Shown here piece by piece: positions 16,585 to 25,203 of a DNA stretch of 64,000 bases (the stretch's first letter is position 1; the number at the start of each line of letters is the position of its first letter). Origin of the DNA: Deltaproteobacteria bacterium RIFCSPHIGHO2_02_FULL_40_28 (lineage in GTDB: Bacteria > UBA10199 > 2-12-FULL-40-28); assembly GCA_001798135.1 (NCBI GenBank), contig MGRJ01000015.1, positions 207,451 to 271,450 of the forward strand. The letters are read 5' to 3'. The translations under genes were made by a program, and so were the position numbers. The notes under the pieces were generated by a model. The model ran no database searches. It was not told where the DNA came from and saw only the letters and a list, made by a program, of their open reading frames with translations.

Positions 16585-18033
16585 TTAAGGTGGATTGATG
16601 GCCTTATCAAGGTGTACCATCATTTCTCTTTTTTCCCGATGAGCTAAAACCAGGGCTGTTTCGTAAGTGTCATATCCCGTTAGTTCTACTCGTAGGGTAA
16701 TTGTTTCCCCCGAAAAAAGACTTAATTCATAAAAACCTAAATTTTTTTGCGTAGACATAAGAGGTTTTTCGTTAATATAAACCCTCGATTTAGGAGGAGA
16801 GACTGTAATTTTTAAATACCCTCTAGAAAACCAGGAAACACCCATAAAAAAAGAAGAAAATAAAATAAAAAGAACTCCTAAAATAAGAGGGATCTTGAAC
16901 CAAAGACTTAAATGATCAAAAAAACCAAAAGAAACATTTTCAAAAAGTTTTTTTCGGATACTTTTTAATCTCTCTTTTTCGGTTCTTTCCTCATTGGTTA
17001 TTTCTTCTAGAATATCTTCTTCAATTTCATCAGACAAGGTTCTCACTTTTTTGATTTTACTCACTGTCATTTCAGGAAATTCGGGCGGTAATCCTTCTTC
17101 ATCTGCTTCAGGGCCAAAATAACCATATAAAAATTTTGTAACCAGGCTGGGCTTGAAATTAGGATTAACAATGTGCAAAAGCCTGTCTAAATCATCCGCC
17201 ATTTGGGAGGCAAATTCATACCTTTTGCCCCGTTTTTTTTGCAGGGCTCTTGTAACAATACGATCAAGCTCTTTGCTAACTCCAGCACGATAGCGCGAAG
17301 GAGGTTCAATACGTGCAGCCTTCACAGCTTTAACGGTTTCGGGATTGGTATTTCTTTTAAAAAGTCGCTTTAAAGTCAAAAATTCCCAGAGAAGAATACC
17401 AGCAGAAAAAATATCCGAACGCCGATCAATGGCTCCTCCATCGGCTTGCTCTGGAGACATGTAGGCAAATTTTCCCTTTAAAACCCCAGACTCGGTTTGG
17501 ATGATACGATCAAGTGATTTAGCAACTCCAAAATCAATAATTTTAACATTGCCAGAATAAGAAAGAATAATATTTTGCGGGGAAATATCACGATGAACTA
17601 CTTTAAGTTCTCTCCCCTGCGAATCTGTTTTGCGATGAATGTAATCCAAGCCCCGGCAAATTTCTGCGATGCAAAAAAGAACAATATCGAGGGGAAGCAT
17701 TTCGGCCCTGTCTTTAAAATCCCTGATAATTTGACCAAAAGTTTTTCCATCAACATATTCCATCACAATAAAGTAATCATCCCCGGTTCTTCCCAAGTCA
17801 TAAACCTGCGCAATATTTCCATGAGTAAAATGAACAGCAAGCTTGGCTTCATTAACAAACATTTCGATATATTCTGGATGAGAAGAAATATGAGGTAAAA
17901 TTCGCTTGATCACAACCAAGCGTTCAATTCCATTGGGATCAGCTGTTCTAGATTTATAAATCTCAGCCATGCCCCCATGGGCAATTTTCTCCAAAATGAG
18001 ATAATGACCGATTTTATCGGCGAGCTGGGTCAT
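16585..18033 (-). CDS. Membrane Ser/Thr protein kinase with PEGA-like tail
   Basis: A eukaryotic-type kinase of 482 aa. The kinase domain spans about 9-290: IAHGGMAEIYKS loop, VVIKRI lysine, VHRDISPQNIILS catalytic loop, IDFGVAKS metal site, and MSPEQADGGAIDRRSDIFSAGILLWE. A cytoplasmic linker rich in Glu/Lys follows (about 320-370), one membrane helix (about 385-405) and a short periplasmic PEGA-like module (VSPPKSRVYINEKPL). The start TQLADKIGHY lies right at the kinase domain as usual. It has no Shine-Dalgarno; its promoter ends 9 nt before the ATG. It sits upstream of, and in line with, the FHA-GGDEF gene. Confidence 0.93.
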   Translation of the reverse strand: MTQLADKIGHYLILEKIAHGGMAEIYKSRTADPNGIERLVVIKRILPHISSHPEYIEMFVNEAKLAVHFTHGNIAQVYDLGRTGDDYFIVMEYVDGKTFGQIIRDFKDRAEMLPLDIVLFCIAEICRGLDYIHRKTDSQGRELKVVHRDISPQNIILSYSGNVKIIDFGVAKSLDRIIQTESGVLKGKFAYMSPEQADGGAIDRRSDIFSAGILLWEFLTLKRLFKRNTNPETVKAVKAARIEPPSRYRAGVSKELDRIVTRALQKKRGKRYEFASQMADDLDRLLHIVNPNFKPSLVTKFLYGYFGPEADEEGLPPEFPEMTVSKIKKVRTLSDEIEEDILEEITNEERTEKERLKSIRKKLFENVSFGFFDHLSLWFKIPLILGVLFILFSSFFMGVSWFSRGYLKITVSPPKSRVYINEKPLMSTQKNLGFYELSLFSGETITLRVELTGYDTYETALVLAHREKREMMVHLDKAINPP

Positions 18034-18042
18034 TGAAGAAAA

Positions 18043-18071
18043 ATAGTAATGATTTTAGAGCCTTAAGACAA
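18043..18071 (-). promoter_or_regulatory. Predicted promoter of the Ser/Thr kinase gene
   Basis: On the minus strand TTGTCT (18066-18071) and TACTAT (18043-18048) are 17 bp apart; the -10 ends 9 nt before the ATG at 18033, predicting a 2-3 nt leader. The -35 lies inside the 20-bp copy of the phoU 3' end at 18063-18082. Confidence 0.5.
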
Positions 18072-18082
18072 GGAATTTGTGG
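18063..18082. repeat. 20-bp direct repeat, copy 1 (right of pit gene 3' end)
   Basis: TTAAGACAAGGAATTTGTGG, identical to 19783-19802. This copy is non-coding and lies between the pit stop and the kinase promoter, whose -35 it supplies. The two copies bracket a 1.7-kb segment containing exactly the pit and DUF47 genes. Confidence 0.9.
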
Positions 18083-18090
18083 GAGTAAAA

Positions 18091-19095
18091 TTAAAATAAG
18101 ATCCGAAGACAGACATAAAAAGCAGCAGCAATAAGTGCTGAAACCGGGATGGTGAAAATCCAAGCATAAATGATGGGACTAACCACTCCCCAACGCACTG
18201 CGGAAAGACGACGGGTAGCACCTACCCCCATGATAGAACCTGTGATGGTGTGCGTGGTACTCACAGGAATTCCAGCAAAGGTAGCCATGAATAAAGTCGT
18301 GGCAGCCCCTGCTTCCGCGGCAAAGCCCCCCACTGGATGAAGTTTGGTGATTTTCATCCCCATTGTTTTCACAATACGCCAACCGCCCATCATGGTTCCT
18401 AAAGCAATAACAACATGACAAGACACCATGACCCAAATGGGCACATAAAAATCCCCAGTCAGATAACCAGAACTAAACAACAGCACCGTAATGATACCCA
18501 TGGTTTTTTGGGCATCATTGCCCCCATGACCTAAACTGTACAGGCTAGCTGAAATCAACTGAAGACGGCGAAAGTGCTTATCTACCCTGGATGGAGAAGT
18601 ATTTTGAAAAAACAAATTAATGAGGTTCATGAGCACAAACCCAAAAGTCATGCCCAGCAGAGGTGACAATACAATAAATAAACAAATTTTAATAAGTCCA
18701 CTGGAAATCAAAACGCCAAAACCTGCTTTAGTAATGGCTGCCCCTACAAAACCACCAACAAGGGCATGCGAGCTAGAACTGGGCAATCCCCACCACCAAG
18801 TGAGTAAATCCCAAATAATGGCTCCCATCAGAGCAGCAAAAACAACCCCCACACTCATAATGGATGGGTCTACAATCCCCTTGCCTAGGGTGGTAGCCAC
18901 ATGAACCTTAAAAATAAACAAGGCCAAAAAATTAAAAAAGCCTGCCCAAAAAACAGCAGCAAAAGGGGATAAAACACGGGTAGAAACAATAGTAGCTACA
19001 GAATTGGCGGCATCATGAAAGCCATTGATAAAATCGAAAGCGAGGGCCACAAAAACCACAAAACCAATCACAATGAGGGAATTGGGATCAAACAT
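18091..19095 (-). CDS. pit: PiT-family low-affinity inorganic phosphate transporter
   Basis: Inner-membrane phosphate:cation symporter with about ten membrane helices. Both PiT signature repeats are present: FDFINGFHDAANSVATIVSTRVLSP at the N-terminus and SLGHGGNDAQKTMGII in the second half, with PVSTTHTITGSIMGVG near the end. I start at ATG 19095 (8-nt overlap with the DUF47 stop); TTG 19107 would add four residues. It is coupled to its regulator DUF47 and sits beside the high-affinity pst operon, but has no Pho box of its own. The cassette is bracketed by a 20-bp repeat. Confidence 0.95.
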   Translation of the reverse strand: MFDPNSLIVIGFVVFVALAFDFINGFHDAANSVATIVSTRVLSPFAAVFWAGFFNFLALFIFKVHVATTLGKGIVDPSIMSVGVVFAALMGAIIWDLLTWWWGLPSSSSHALVGGFVGAAITKAGFGVLISSGLIKICLFIVLSPLLGMTFGFVLMNLINLFFQNTSPSRVDKHFRRLQLISASLYSLGHGGNDAQKTMGIITVLLFSSGYLTGDFYVPIWVMVSCHVVIALGTMMGGWRIVKTMGMKITKLHPVGGFAAEAGAATTLFMATFAGIPVSTTHTITGSIMGVGATRRLSAVRWGVVSPIIYAWIFTIPVSALIAAAFYVCLRILF

Positions 19096-19708
19096 TTTTA
19101 AGTACAATACCTTCGATCACATTAGCAACATCCTCACAACGATCTGTAGCTGATTCCAACATTTCTAGAATTTCCTTTTCCTTGATAAGTTTGATGGGAT
19201 CTTTTTCCCGCTCAAAAAGATTGGAAATAGCAAACCTTAAGGCTTCATCAGCCTCATTTTCTAGACGGTTGATTTCAATGCACTGGGCTAAAATCATCTC
19301 TGGCTTTTTCATATTGCGAAGTCTTAAAACGGCCTTAGCAACTTCTTCCACAGCCTGTACCAAAATTTTAACTACAGCCTTCATGTCCGCGTTAGGCGCT
19401 GGAACTTTGTAATACACCATTCGATTGGCCGTTCCGTAGATGAGATCCAAAATATCGTCAATTTCGCTAATGAGTCCATGGATGTCTTCGCGGTCTAACG
19501 GGGTGATAAAGGTTTTATTTAACATCTCGATAGTATCGTGGGTAATTCGATCGCCCTCGTGTTCCACATCTTCTATTTTTTTCACCTGTGTTGCCCAAGT
19601 GCTTGGATCAGAAAAAAAATCATCCAAGAGCTTCGCGCCAATTAAAGCGTTGTTAGCAGCCTTTTCAAAAAAATCAAAAAACTGTTGTGATTTGGGAAAT
19701 AGTTTCAT
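19088..19708 (-). CDS. DUF47 PhoU-like Pit accessory protein
   Basis: A 206-aa helical protein of the DUF47/PhoU-like family that accompanies PiT transporters and is thought to modulate them. It shows the family pattern: LFPKSQQFFDFFEKAANNALIGAKLL at the start, IEDVEHEGDRITHDTIEMLNKTFITPLDREDIHGLISEIDDILDL in the middle, and ATDRCEDVANVIEGIVLK at the end, with acidic metal-binding helices. It overlaps the pit gene. The promoter -10 lies 9 nt before the ATG, over the AAGG that might otherwise be a ribosome-binding site. Confidence 0.93.
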   Translation of the reverse strand: MKLFPKSQQFFDFFEKAANNALIGAKLLDDFFSDPSTWATQVKKIEDVEHEGDRITHDTIEMLNKTFITPLDREDIHGLISEIDDILDLIYGTANRMVYYKVPAPNADMKAVVKILVQAVEEVAKAVLRLRNMKKPEMILAQCIEINRLENEADEALRFAISNLFEREKDPIKLIKEKEILEMLESATDRCEDVANVIEGIVLKNV

Positions 19709-19717
19709 AGTGCGTCC

Positions 19718-19746
19718 TTATAAATAATTTTTAACTTTTACGTCAA
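19718..19746 (-). promoter_or_regulatory. Predicted promoter of DUF47-pit
   Basis: On the minus strand TTGACG (19741-19746) and TTATAA (19718-19723) are 17 bp apart. The -10 ends 9 nt before the ATG at 19708, so the mRNA leader would be only 2-3 nt. No TGTCA-type Pho box is seen here, so the low-affinity system is probably not PhoB-activated. Confidence 0.5.
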
Positions 19747-19782
19747 TGCGAATCTGTACAAACGATAAGTTGATTTAGAATT

Positions 19783-19802
19783 TTAAGACAAGGAATTTGT
19801 GG
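19783..19802. repeat. 20-bp direct repeat, copy 2 (3' end of phoU)
   Basis: Identical to 18063-18082. Here it encodes the last residues (STNSLS) and stop of PhoU, so this copy is presumably the original and the other the duplicate made when the pit cassette was placed next to phoU. Confidence 0.9.
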
Positions 19803-20469
19803 ATTTACCTGCATGGCGAATATCTTGCCCCTTCACCATGTAAATAACTTGTTCTGCTATGTTGGTAGCATGATCAGCCATTCTCTCTAAATGCCTGGAA
19901 ATCAGAAGAAGCATGATAGCTGAAGGAATAAGCTTTGAATCCGTTTGCATCACCGTTAACAGAGATTGATGAATATCTTTATTAAGTGCATCAACCTCAT
20001 CATCACTTGCAAGAATTTTTTGGGCTAATTCTACATCCTGATCTACAAAGGCATTCAAAACAGAATTAACCATTTTTTGTGTTTTTTCTGAAAGAGTAAA
20101 AAGCTTATCATGAACTTGTGGAATAGAAGCATGAGTTAATTTTTCTACCCTTTGAACAATGTTAACAGCTAAATCGCCAATGCGCTCTAAGTCGTTACTA
20201 ATGCGAATGCCAATGGCAATAAATCTTAAATCAGAAGCTGCAGGTTGCCTAAGAGCTAAAATTTTAATGCAAAGATCACCTACATCCATTTCAAAATGAT
20301 TCACTTCATCTTCTTTGATAAAAATTTGCTGGCCTAGGGAAAGGTTATTTTCCTTAAGAGACTTCATTGCCATGCTAATCATGGCTTCTACATCAGCTCC
20401 CATGGCCAGTATCATTCCTTTTAATTTTTGAAGTTGGGCTTCAAACTCTTTATCGGTATGTGCTGTCAT
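19783..20469 (-). CDS. phoU: Phosphate uptake regulator PhoU
   Basis: Links PstSCAB activity to PhoR signalling. 228 aa of two homologous three-helix bundles, with HTDKEFEAQLQKLKGMILAMGADVEAMI at the start, the LRQPAASDLRFIAIGIRISNDLERIGDLAVNI metal-binding block in the first half and LLLISRHLERMADHATNIAEQVIYMV in the second. ATG shares one base with the pstB stop (TAATG), as usual for the last gene of a pst operon. Its 3' end carries the 20-bp repeat that flanks the Pit cassette. Confidence 0.97.
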   Translation of the reverse strand: MTAHTDKEFEAQLQKLKGMILAMGADVEAMISMAMKSLKENNLSLGQQIFIKEDEVNHFEMDVGDLCIKILALRQPAASDLRFIAIGIRISNDLERIGDLAVNIVQRVEKLTHASIPQVHDKLFTLSEKTQKMVNSVLNAFVDQDVELAQKILASDDEVDALNKDIHQSLLTVMQTDSKLIPSAIMLLLISRHLERMADHATNIAEQVIYMVKGQDIRHAGKSTNSLS

Positions 20470-21242
20470 TATCCAAACCTCCCTGTAATGTATTCTTCAG
20501 TCTTTTTCTCACGTGGAGTGGTGAAAAGATCACTCGTTGATCCAAATTCTATCAACTTACCCATGAAAAGAAAAGCAGTATAGTTTGAAACACGCCCTGC
20601 TTGCTGCATATTGTGGGTTACAATCACAATGGTATATTTCTTAGAAAGTTCATGAAGTAAATCTTCTACCTTAGCTGTAGCAATGGGATCTAGGGCGGAA
20701 CAAGGTTCATCCATCAAAATTACCTCGGGCTCATTAGCAATGGCCCTGGCAATGCAAAGTCTTTGCATTTGACCACCCGAAAGACTAAAAGCACTTTCGT
20801 GTAAACGATCTTTTACCTCATCCCAAAGAGCAGCTCCCTTTAAACTTTTTTCAACTGTTTCTTCTAAGATTTTACTATCTCTGATACCAGCAACACGAAG
20901 ACCAAAAATAACATTTTCGTAGATAGATTTAGGAAAAGGATTATATTTTTGAAAAACCATTCCGATACGTTTTCGAAGCGAAATAACCTCCATATTGGGA
21001 TGATAAATGTTGTCACCTTGAAAAAGAATTTCTCCCTGATGTCTGGCCTCTTCTACAAGATCATTCATACGGTTAATGCTTCGAATCAAGGTAGACTTAC
21101 CACAACCCGAAGGACCAATAAGAGCTGTGACACATTTTTCTTGAATAGATAAATTAATGTCATAAAGAGTCTGGGACTCTCCATAAAAGAATGAAAAATT
21201 TTTAATTTCAACAATGGAACTTTTAGAATGCTCCTGATCCAT
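20469..21242 (-). CDS. pstB: Phosphate ABC transporter ATP-binding protein PstB
   Basis: Cytoplasmic ATPase of the high-affinity phosphate importer. It has Walker [14 protein letters not shown], the PstB-typical [26 protein letters not shown], signature [16 protein letters not shown], Walker [14 protein letters not shown] and the switch His in [10 protein letters not shown] start at ATG 21242, 4 nt after a strong GGAGG; the open frame reaches 21278 but that would remove the Shine-Dalgarno. It overlaps pstA by 20 nt. Confidence 0.97.
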   Translation of the reverse strand: MDQEHSKSSIVEIKNFSFFYGESQTLYDINLSIQEKCVTALIGPSGCGKSTLIRSINRMNDLVEEARHQGEILFQGDNIYHPNMEVISLRKRIGMVFQKYNPFPKSIYENVIFGLRVAGIRDSKILEETVEKSLKGAALWDEVKDRLHESAFSLSGGQMQRLCIARAIANEPEVILMDEPCSALDPIATAKVEDLLHELSKKYTIVIVTHNMQQAGRVSNYTAFLFMGKLIEFGSTSDLFTTPREKKTEEYITGRFG

Positions 21243-22842
21243 ACTTCCTCCGTAAATGTTCACGAATAGCAATTGCACCCAAATTTAAGGCCAAAACCAA
21301 GATAATCATGAGCAGCGCCGTGGCATAAATCATGGGTTTGGCTGCATCTGAATCTGGTGACTGAAAACCTAAATCATAAATATGAAATCCTAAATGCATA
21401 AATTTTTGATCCAAGTGTATAAAGGGATAGGTCATATTCAAAGGCAAGGTAGGAGCTAATTTGACAACACCCACCAACATCAAAGGAGCCACCTCTCCTG
21501 CTCCACGAGCCATAGCCAAAATAAGCCCCGTTAAAACACCTGGTAAAGCCGCAGGAAGCACAATACGTTGAATCATTTGCCACTTAGAAGCACCACAAGC
21601 CAAAGCCGCCTCTCTGGCCCCTCTGGGCACAGCAGCCAAGGCTTCCTCGGAGGCTACAATAACAACGGGGAGAGTTAATAAAGCAAGGGTGAGTGAAGCC
21701 CAAAGTAAACCTCCCGTTCCAAAGGTAGGCGTTGGAAAACGATTACTAAAAAAAAGTTGATCAAGAGATCCTCCTAAAAAATATACAAAAAAACCAAGTC
21801 CAAAAACACCAAAAATAACAGAAGGAACCCCGGCTAAATTATTAACTGAAATTCTCACTAAGCGAACAAAAAAACCTTGCTTGGCATATTCCCGAAGATA
21901 AATAGCAGCTATCACTCCAAAAGGAGTAACCATTGCACTCATTAAAATAGTCATAATCATGGTTCCAAACAAGGCAGGGAAAATTCCACCCTCAGTATTT
22001 GCTTCCCTTGGTTCTGTTAATAAAAAATTAAAAAGATGAGTACAAAATTTAAAAGTTCTGGAAAACAAACCCATCTGATTAGGGCGATAATAAGAAATAA
22101 TTTGTCCAAGAGCCAAACCCACTTCCTCACCATTAAAAATTTGATAAACCAATTTATTTTGAGATGAAAGCTGACGCAAGTTTGAAGCGGTTGCAGCTAA
22201 GGCATTATAGGTTTCATTTAATTTATGAATTTTATCATCAATTACTTTTATTTTTTTACTGATACTGGAATATTTTTTTCTTTCTAAACCTTTTTTCTTT
22301 TCAATTAATTTTTGAATTTTAGCATTAATATCTCCGATTTGATTTTTCTCTAAATCTCTAATTTCATCCCATTGATTAGAAACAATATCCAATTCTTGAT
22401 TGAGGGTTTTATAAAAATCCTGATCACCAACCTTCAAGACTCTATTTTGAGCTAGTTCTAGTTTTAAAAATCTTCCAAGAGCTGGCCCATATTCTCGTCT
22501 TTCAATAACAACAATATCCAGAGGTTGACTGAGCCTGCTAATTTTATCTTCCTGAATAAAACGAAATCCTTCACCCAAACGATCACGATTTCCTAAAAAA
22601 ATTTGCCATTCTTTTTTATCTTTAAAGCCTGATTGATCTCTTTTTAAAACAATTTGTCCCAAAAGAGGTTGCTCTGAATTTTTGAGAACAATTTCTAATA
22701 CTCTCTTTGGCCAAAAACTCTCCATCCCTTTCACCATAATAAGCCCTACAAGACCTACAACCATAATAAGCCCCAAAGCTAGTCCTGTAGCGGTTAACCA
22801 AACAAAGGGCTCTCCATAAGTTTTTCTTAAACTAAATTTCAT
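21223..22842 (-). CDS. pstA: Phosphate ABC transporter permease PstA, long form
   Basis: Membrane permease half of PstSCAB. At 539 aa it is much longer than the about 290-aa E. coli PstA. One helix (about 16-36) is followed by a large extracytoplasmic insert (about 40-270) with an acidic/Lys-rich coiled-coil stretch (about 150-225), then the usual permease core (about 290-530) with the EAA loop [21 protein letters not shown]-terminal IREHLRRK is cytoplasmic. It overlaps pstC by 4 nt. Long PstA proteins occur with long PstC in other proteobacteria; what the insert does is not known to me. Confidence 0.93.
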   Translation of the reverse strand: MKFSLRKTYGEPFVWLTATGLALGLIMVVGLVGLIMVKGMESFWPKRVLEIVLKNSEQPLLGQIVLKRDQSGFKDKKEWQIFLGNRDRLGEGFRFIQEDKISRLSQPLDIVVIERREYGPALGRFLKLELAQNRVLKVGDQDFYKTLNQELDIVSNQWDEIRDLEKNQIGDINAKIQKLIEKKKGLERKKYSSISKKIKVIDDKIHKLNETYNALAATASNLRQLSSQNKLVYQIFNGEEVGLALGQIISYYRPNQMGLFSRTFKFCTHLFNFLLTEPREANTEGGIFPALFGTMIMTILMSAMVTPFGVIAAIYLREYAKQGFFVRLVRISVNNLAGVPSVIFGVFGLGFFVYFLGGSLDQLFFSNRFPTPTFGTGGLLWASLTLALLTLPVVIVASEEALAAVPRGAREAALACGASKWQMIQRIVLPAALPGVLTGLILAMARGAGEVAPLMLVGVVKLAPTLPLNMTYPFIHLDQKFMHLGFHIYDLGFQSPDSDAAKPMIYATALLMIILVLALNLGAIAIREHLRRKYGSGAF

Positions 22843-25130
22843 AAAGTTTTATACCGCTCCCGAATATACTGACGTAAAAGTTCGGCAATGGTGTTAACAA
22901 TAAAAGTCATTAAAAATAAAATGAGCCCCCCTAAAAACAACACGCGATAAAGAGTTCCATGAAAAGGAGCCTCTGGCAATTCCACAGCCAGATTTGCAGA
23001 AAGAGTTCTCATACCTGAAAAAATATTCCATTCCATAATAGGAGTATTACCTGTAGCCATGAGAACAATCATGGTTTCACCAACAGCCCTTCCTAACCCA
23101 ACCATGGTAGCTGAAAAAACCCCTGCTGCTGCTGTTGGAACAACAACACGAATGGCTGTTTGCCAACGTGAAGCCCCACAAGCCAAGGATGCAGAACGCA
23201 AAGAAAGAGGAACCTGCGCTAGTGAATCTTCTGAAATGGTAAAAATAATTGGAATTACTGCAAAACCCATGGCAATCCCAACAATCAATGAATTGCGTTG
23301 TTCAAAAGGAAGGCCAGTAATTTGAGACCACCACGTTCCAAAATCAGCTATAACCTGACCAGTTGTAGGATCAATAACTGTAAATACGATGAGCTCAAAA
23401 AGTGGTCCTAGTTTCCAAGCTAAGAAAATTGCGAGTAACAAAACGGGAATAGAAATAAAAAACTCCATTCCCTTGGGTAAAATTCTTCGAAGTTGATTGG
23501 GTAATTGGGCCCAAATAATTCCTAAAAAAACAGCCACAAGAGGCAAAAAGATAAGAATTAAAATGAGAGAAGGAACTCTATCACTTAAAAGAGGGGCCAA
23601 CCAAAAAGCTCCAATAAAACCTAAAATAACAGAAGGAAGACTAGCCATGACTTCCATGGTGGGTTTTACAATCTTTTTAAGTCTTGGATGCAAAAACTCT
23701 GAAGTATAAAGAGCTGCAATAAAGGCAATGGGAAAAGAAAACAGCATGGCATACAGAGTACCCTTTAAAGTTCCAAAAATAAGTGGAATAAGAGAAAGCT
23801 TAGGTTCGAAATCATCAGTTCCACCGGTAGACTGCCAAGCATACTCAGGATTACTAGCTCCTTCATACCAAATTTTCCCAAAAAACGTACGCCATCCTCC
23901 TTCGGGATGCGGATCATTAAGTTTATATAAAGAAAATTGGTTAGCCGAATCAAGATAAGCTAAATGTTCATACTTACGTGAAAGGGCTACATGTTGGATG
24001 GGTACTAAAGATTCACCTTCCCACCTTATATTTTCAGTTGTAGCATAACGAAGAGAAATTTCTTTTTCTGCTGCTACTAAAAATGCTTTATTTCGTAAAC
24101 TTTTTGCAAAGGCGTAAGAAGAAGTTGGAACCAAGTGATTAAATTGTTTTGTTTTTTGAAAAAGCCTTTCTTCTCCATTTTTATCTAAATTAAGGCTATA
24201 AATGAGATTGCTTCCTTCCCCACCAATTATATAAAACGAATTACCTCCTAAAAGAAAATCAGCAAAAATTGGTTTTTCCTCATCAAAGGGAACAAAACTT
24301 TGCTTTAATTTTATCCCATCTGAATCTAACCAATAGTAAAAAAAAGTACCCGTAGCATCAAGGCCCACTACTGCATCAGCTAGATTATTGACATAAACTT
24401 TCTGGATATTTTCACCCGCCTTCCCTTTTAATTCATCTAGCCCATCAAAAGTAACTTCACCTCCACCCAAAAGAGAAGAGGCTTCTTTAAGTTTAATGAG
24501 ATAAGAGTGATATCCTTCTTCACTCTTAATTGTAGAAGCAATAATTTTTCTTGAACCTGATTCAACATAAGCTAAATCAGTTATAAAAGTTTTGCCCTTT
24601 AAAGATTTAAAAAGATTCTCGCGAAGAAGTTTTTCAATCGAATAAGATTGGATTTTATGAAAGGAAGGATTACCCTGCATTTGATCTCCATCTTGAAACC
24701 TTTCATAATCAATTCTATAAACAGCAATCTCCAAGGCATCAGTTCCTACAAGAAGATTATTTTGTTCGGGTTCATAACGAAGGGCCGTTAAATTACCTTT
24801 TAAATCAGAAACGAGGTTAATGAGTAGAGTTGTTCTACCATCTTTTTGTGAAATAGATCTCACCTCTCCATTTTCATTAACAAAAAGTGGCAGCTCTCCC
24901 CATTCATCTAAAATAAGAGTTAAAGGTTTAAAATGAGAATCCAGTTTAAATTGATGTAAAAGAGTAATTTCGGCACCACCAAAAAGTGGAATCACTTGTG
25001 ATAAGATAAAAAAACAAATACCAAAAACAGCAATAATTAAACTCATTCCGCCAAAGCGAATAAATCGGGTCATCCATTGATCGATCATCAAAACCGACCT
25101 GGAAGGTTTGAAACGTTCTGGAATATTCAT
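22839..25130 (-). CDS. pstC: Phosphate ABC transporter permease PstC, long form
   Basis: Partner permease of PstA, 763 aa against about 320 in E. coli. One N-terminal helix (about 28-50) is followed by about 400 extracytoplasmic residues with repeated short beta-strand-like blocks (possibly a propeller), then the permease core from about residue 460 with MEVMASLPSVILGFIGAFWLAP and the EAA loop SLRSASLACGASRWQTAIRVVVP. A long PstC of this size is also known in Pseudomonas. No Shine-Dalgarno precedes the ATG; instead a perfect hairpin lies 7 nt upstream, between pstS and pstC, which probably lowers permease expression relative to PstS. Confidence 0.93.
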   Translation of the reverse strand: MNIPERFKPSRSVLMIDQWMTRFIRFGGMSLIIAVFGICFFILSQVIPLFGGAEITLLHQFKLDSHFKPLTLILDEWGELPLFVNENGEVRSISQKDGRTTLLINLVSDLKGNLTALRYEPEQNNLLVGTDALEIAVYRIDYERFQDGDQMQGNPSFHKIQSYSIEKLLRENLFKSLKGKTFITDLAYVESGSRKIIASTIKSEEGYHSYLIKLKEASSLLGGGEVTFDGLDELKGKAGENIQKVYVNNLADAVVGLDATGTFFYYWLDSDGIKLKQSFVPFDEEKPIFADFLLGGNSFYIIGGEGSNLIYSLNLDKNGEERLFQKTKQFNHLVPTSSYAFAKSLRNKAFLVAAEKEISLRYATTENIRWEGESLVPIQHVALSRKYEHLAYLDSANQFSLYKLNDPHPEGGWRTFFGKIWYEGASNPEYAWQSTGGTDDFEPKLSLIPLIFGTLKGTLYAMLFSFPIAFIAALYTSEFLHPRLKKIVKPTMEVMASLPSVILGFIGAFWLAPLLSDRVPSLILILIFLPLVAVFLGIIWAQLPNQLRRILPKGMEFFISIPVLLLAIFLAWKLGPLFELIVFTVIDPTTGQVIADFGTWWSQITGLPFEQRNSLIVGIAMGFAVIPIIFTISEDSLAQVPLSLRSASLACGASRWQTAIRVVVPTAAAGVFSATMVGLGRAVGETMIVLMATGNTPIMEWNIFSGMRTLSANLAVELPEAPFHGTLYRVLFLGGLILFLMTFIVNTIAELLRQYIRERYKTL

Positions 25131-25137
25131 GTGAAAT

Positions 25138-25168
25138 GGGTACCGAGATGTTTTATACCTCGGTACCC
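25138..25168 (-). promoter_or_regulatory. pstS-pstC intercistronic hairpin
   Basis: GGGTACCGAG (25138-25147) and CTCGGTACCC (25159-25168) pair perfectly over 10 bp around an 11-nt loop. It stands between the pstS stop and the pstC ATG, 7 nt from the latter, and lacks a T-run after it. It is best read as an mRNA-stabilising or processing hairpin that lets PstS be made in excess over PstC, and it could also mask pstC initiation. Confidence 0.7.
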
Positions 25169-25203
25169 AATAAGGGGATAGATATCAAATTGAAATTTAC
25201 TTG

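Noticed and set aside
25138..25168. pstS-pstC hairpin as a rho-independent terminator
   Set aside because: No T-run follows on the minus strand and pstC-pstA-pstB must be expressed with pstS.
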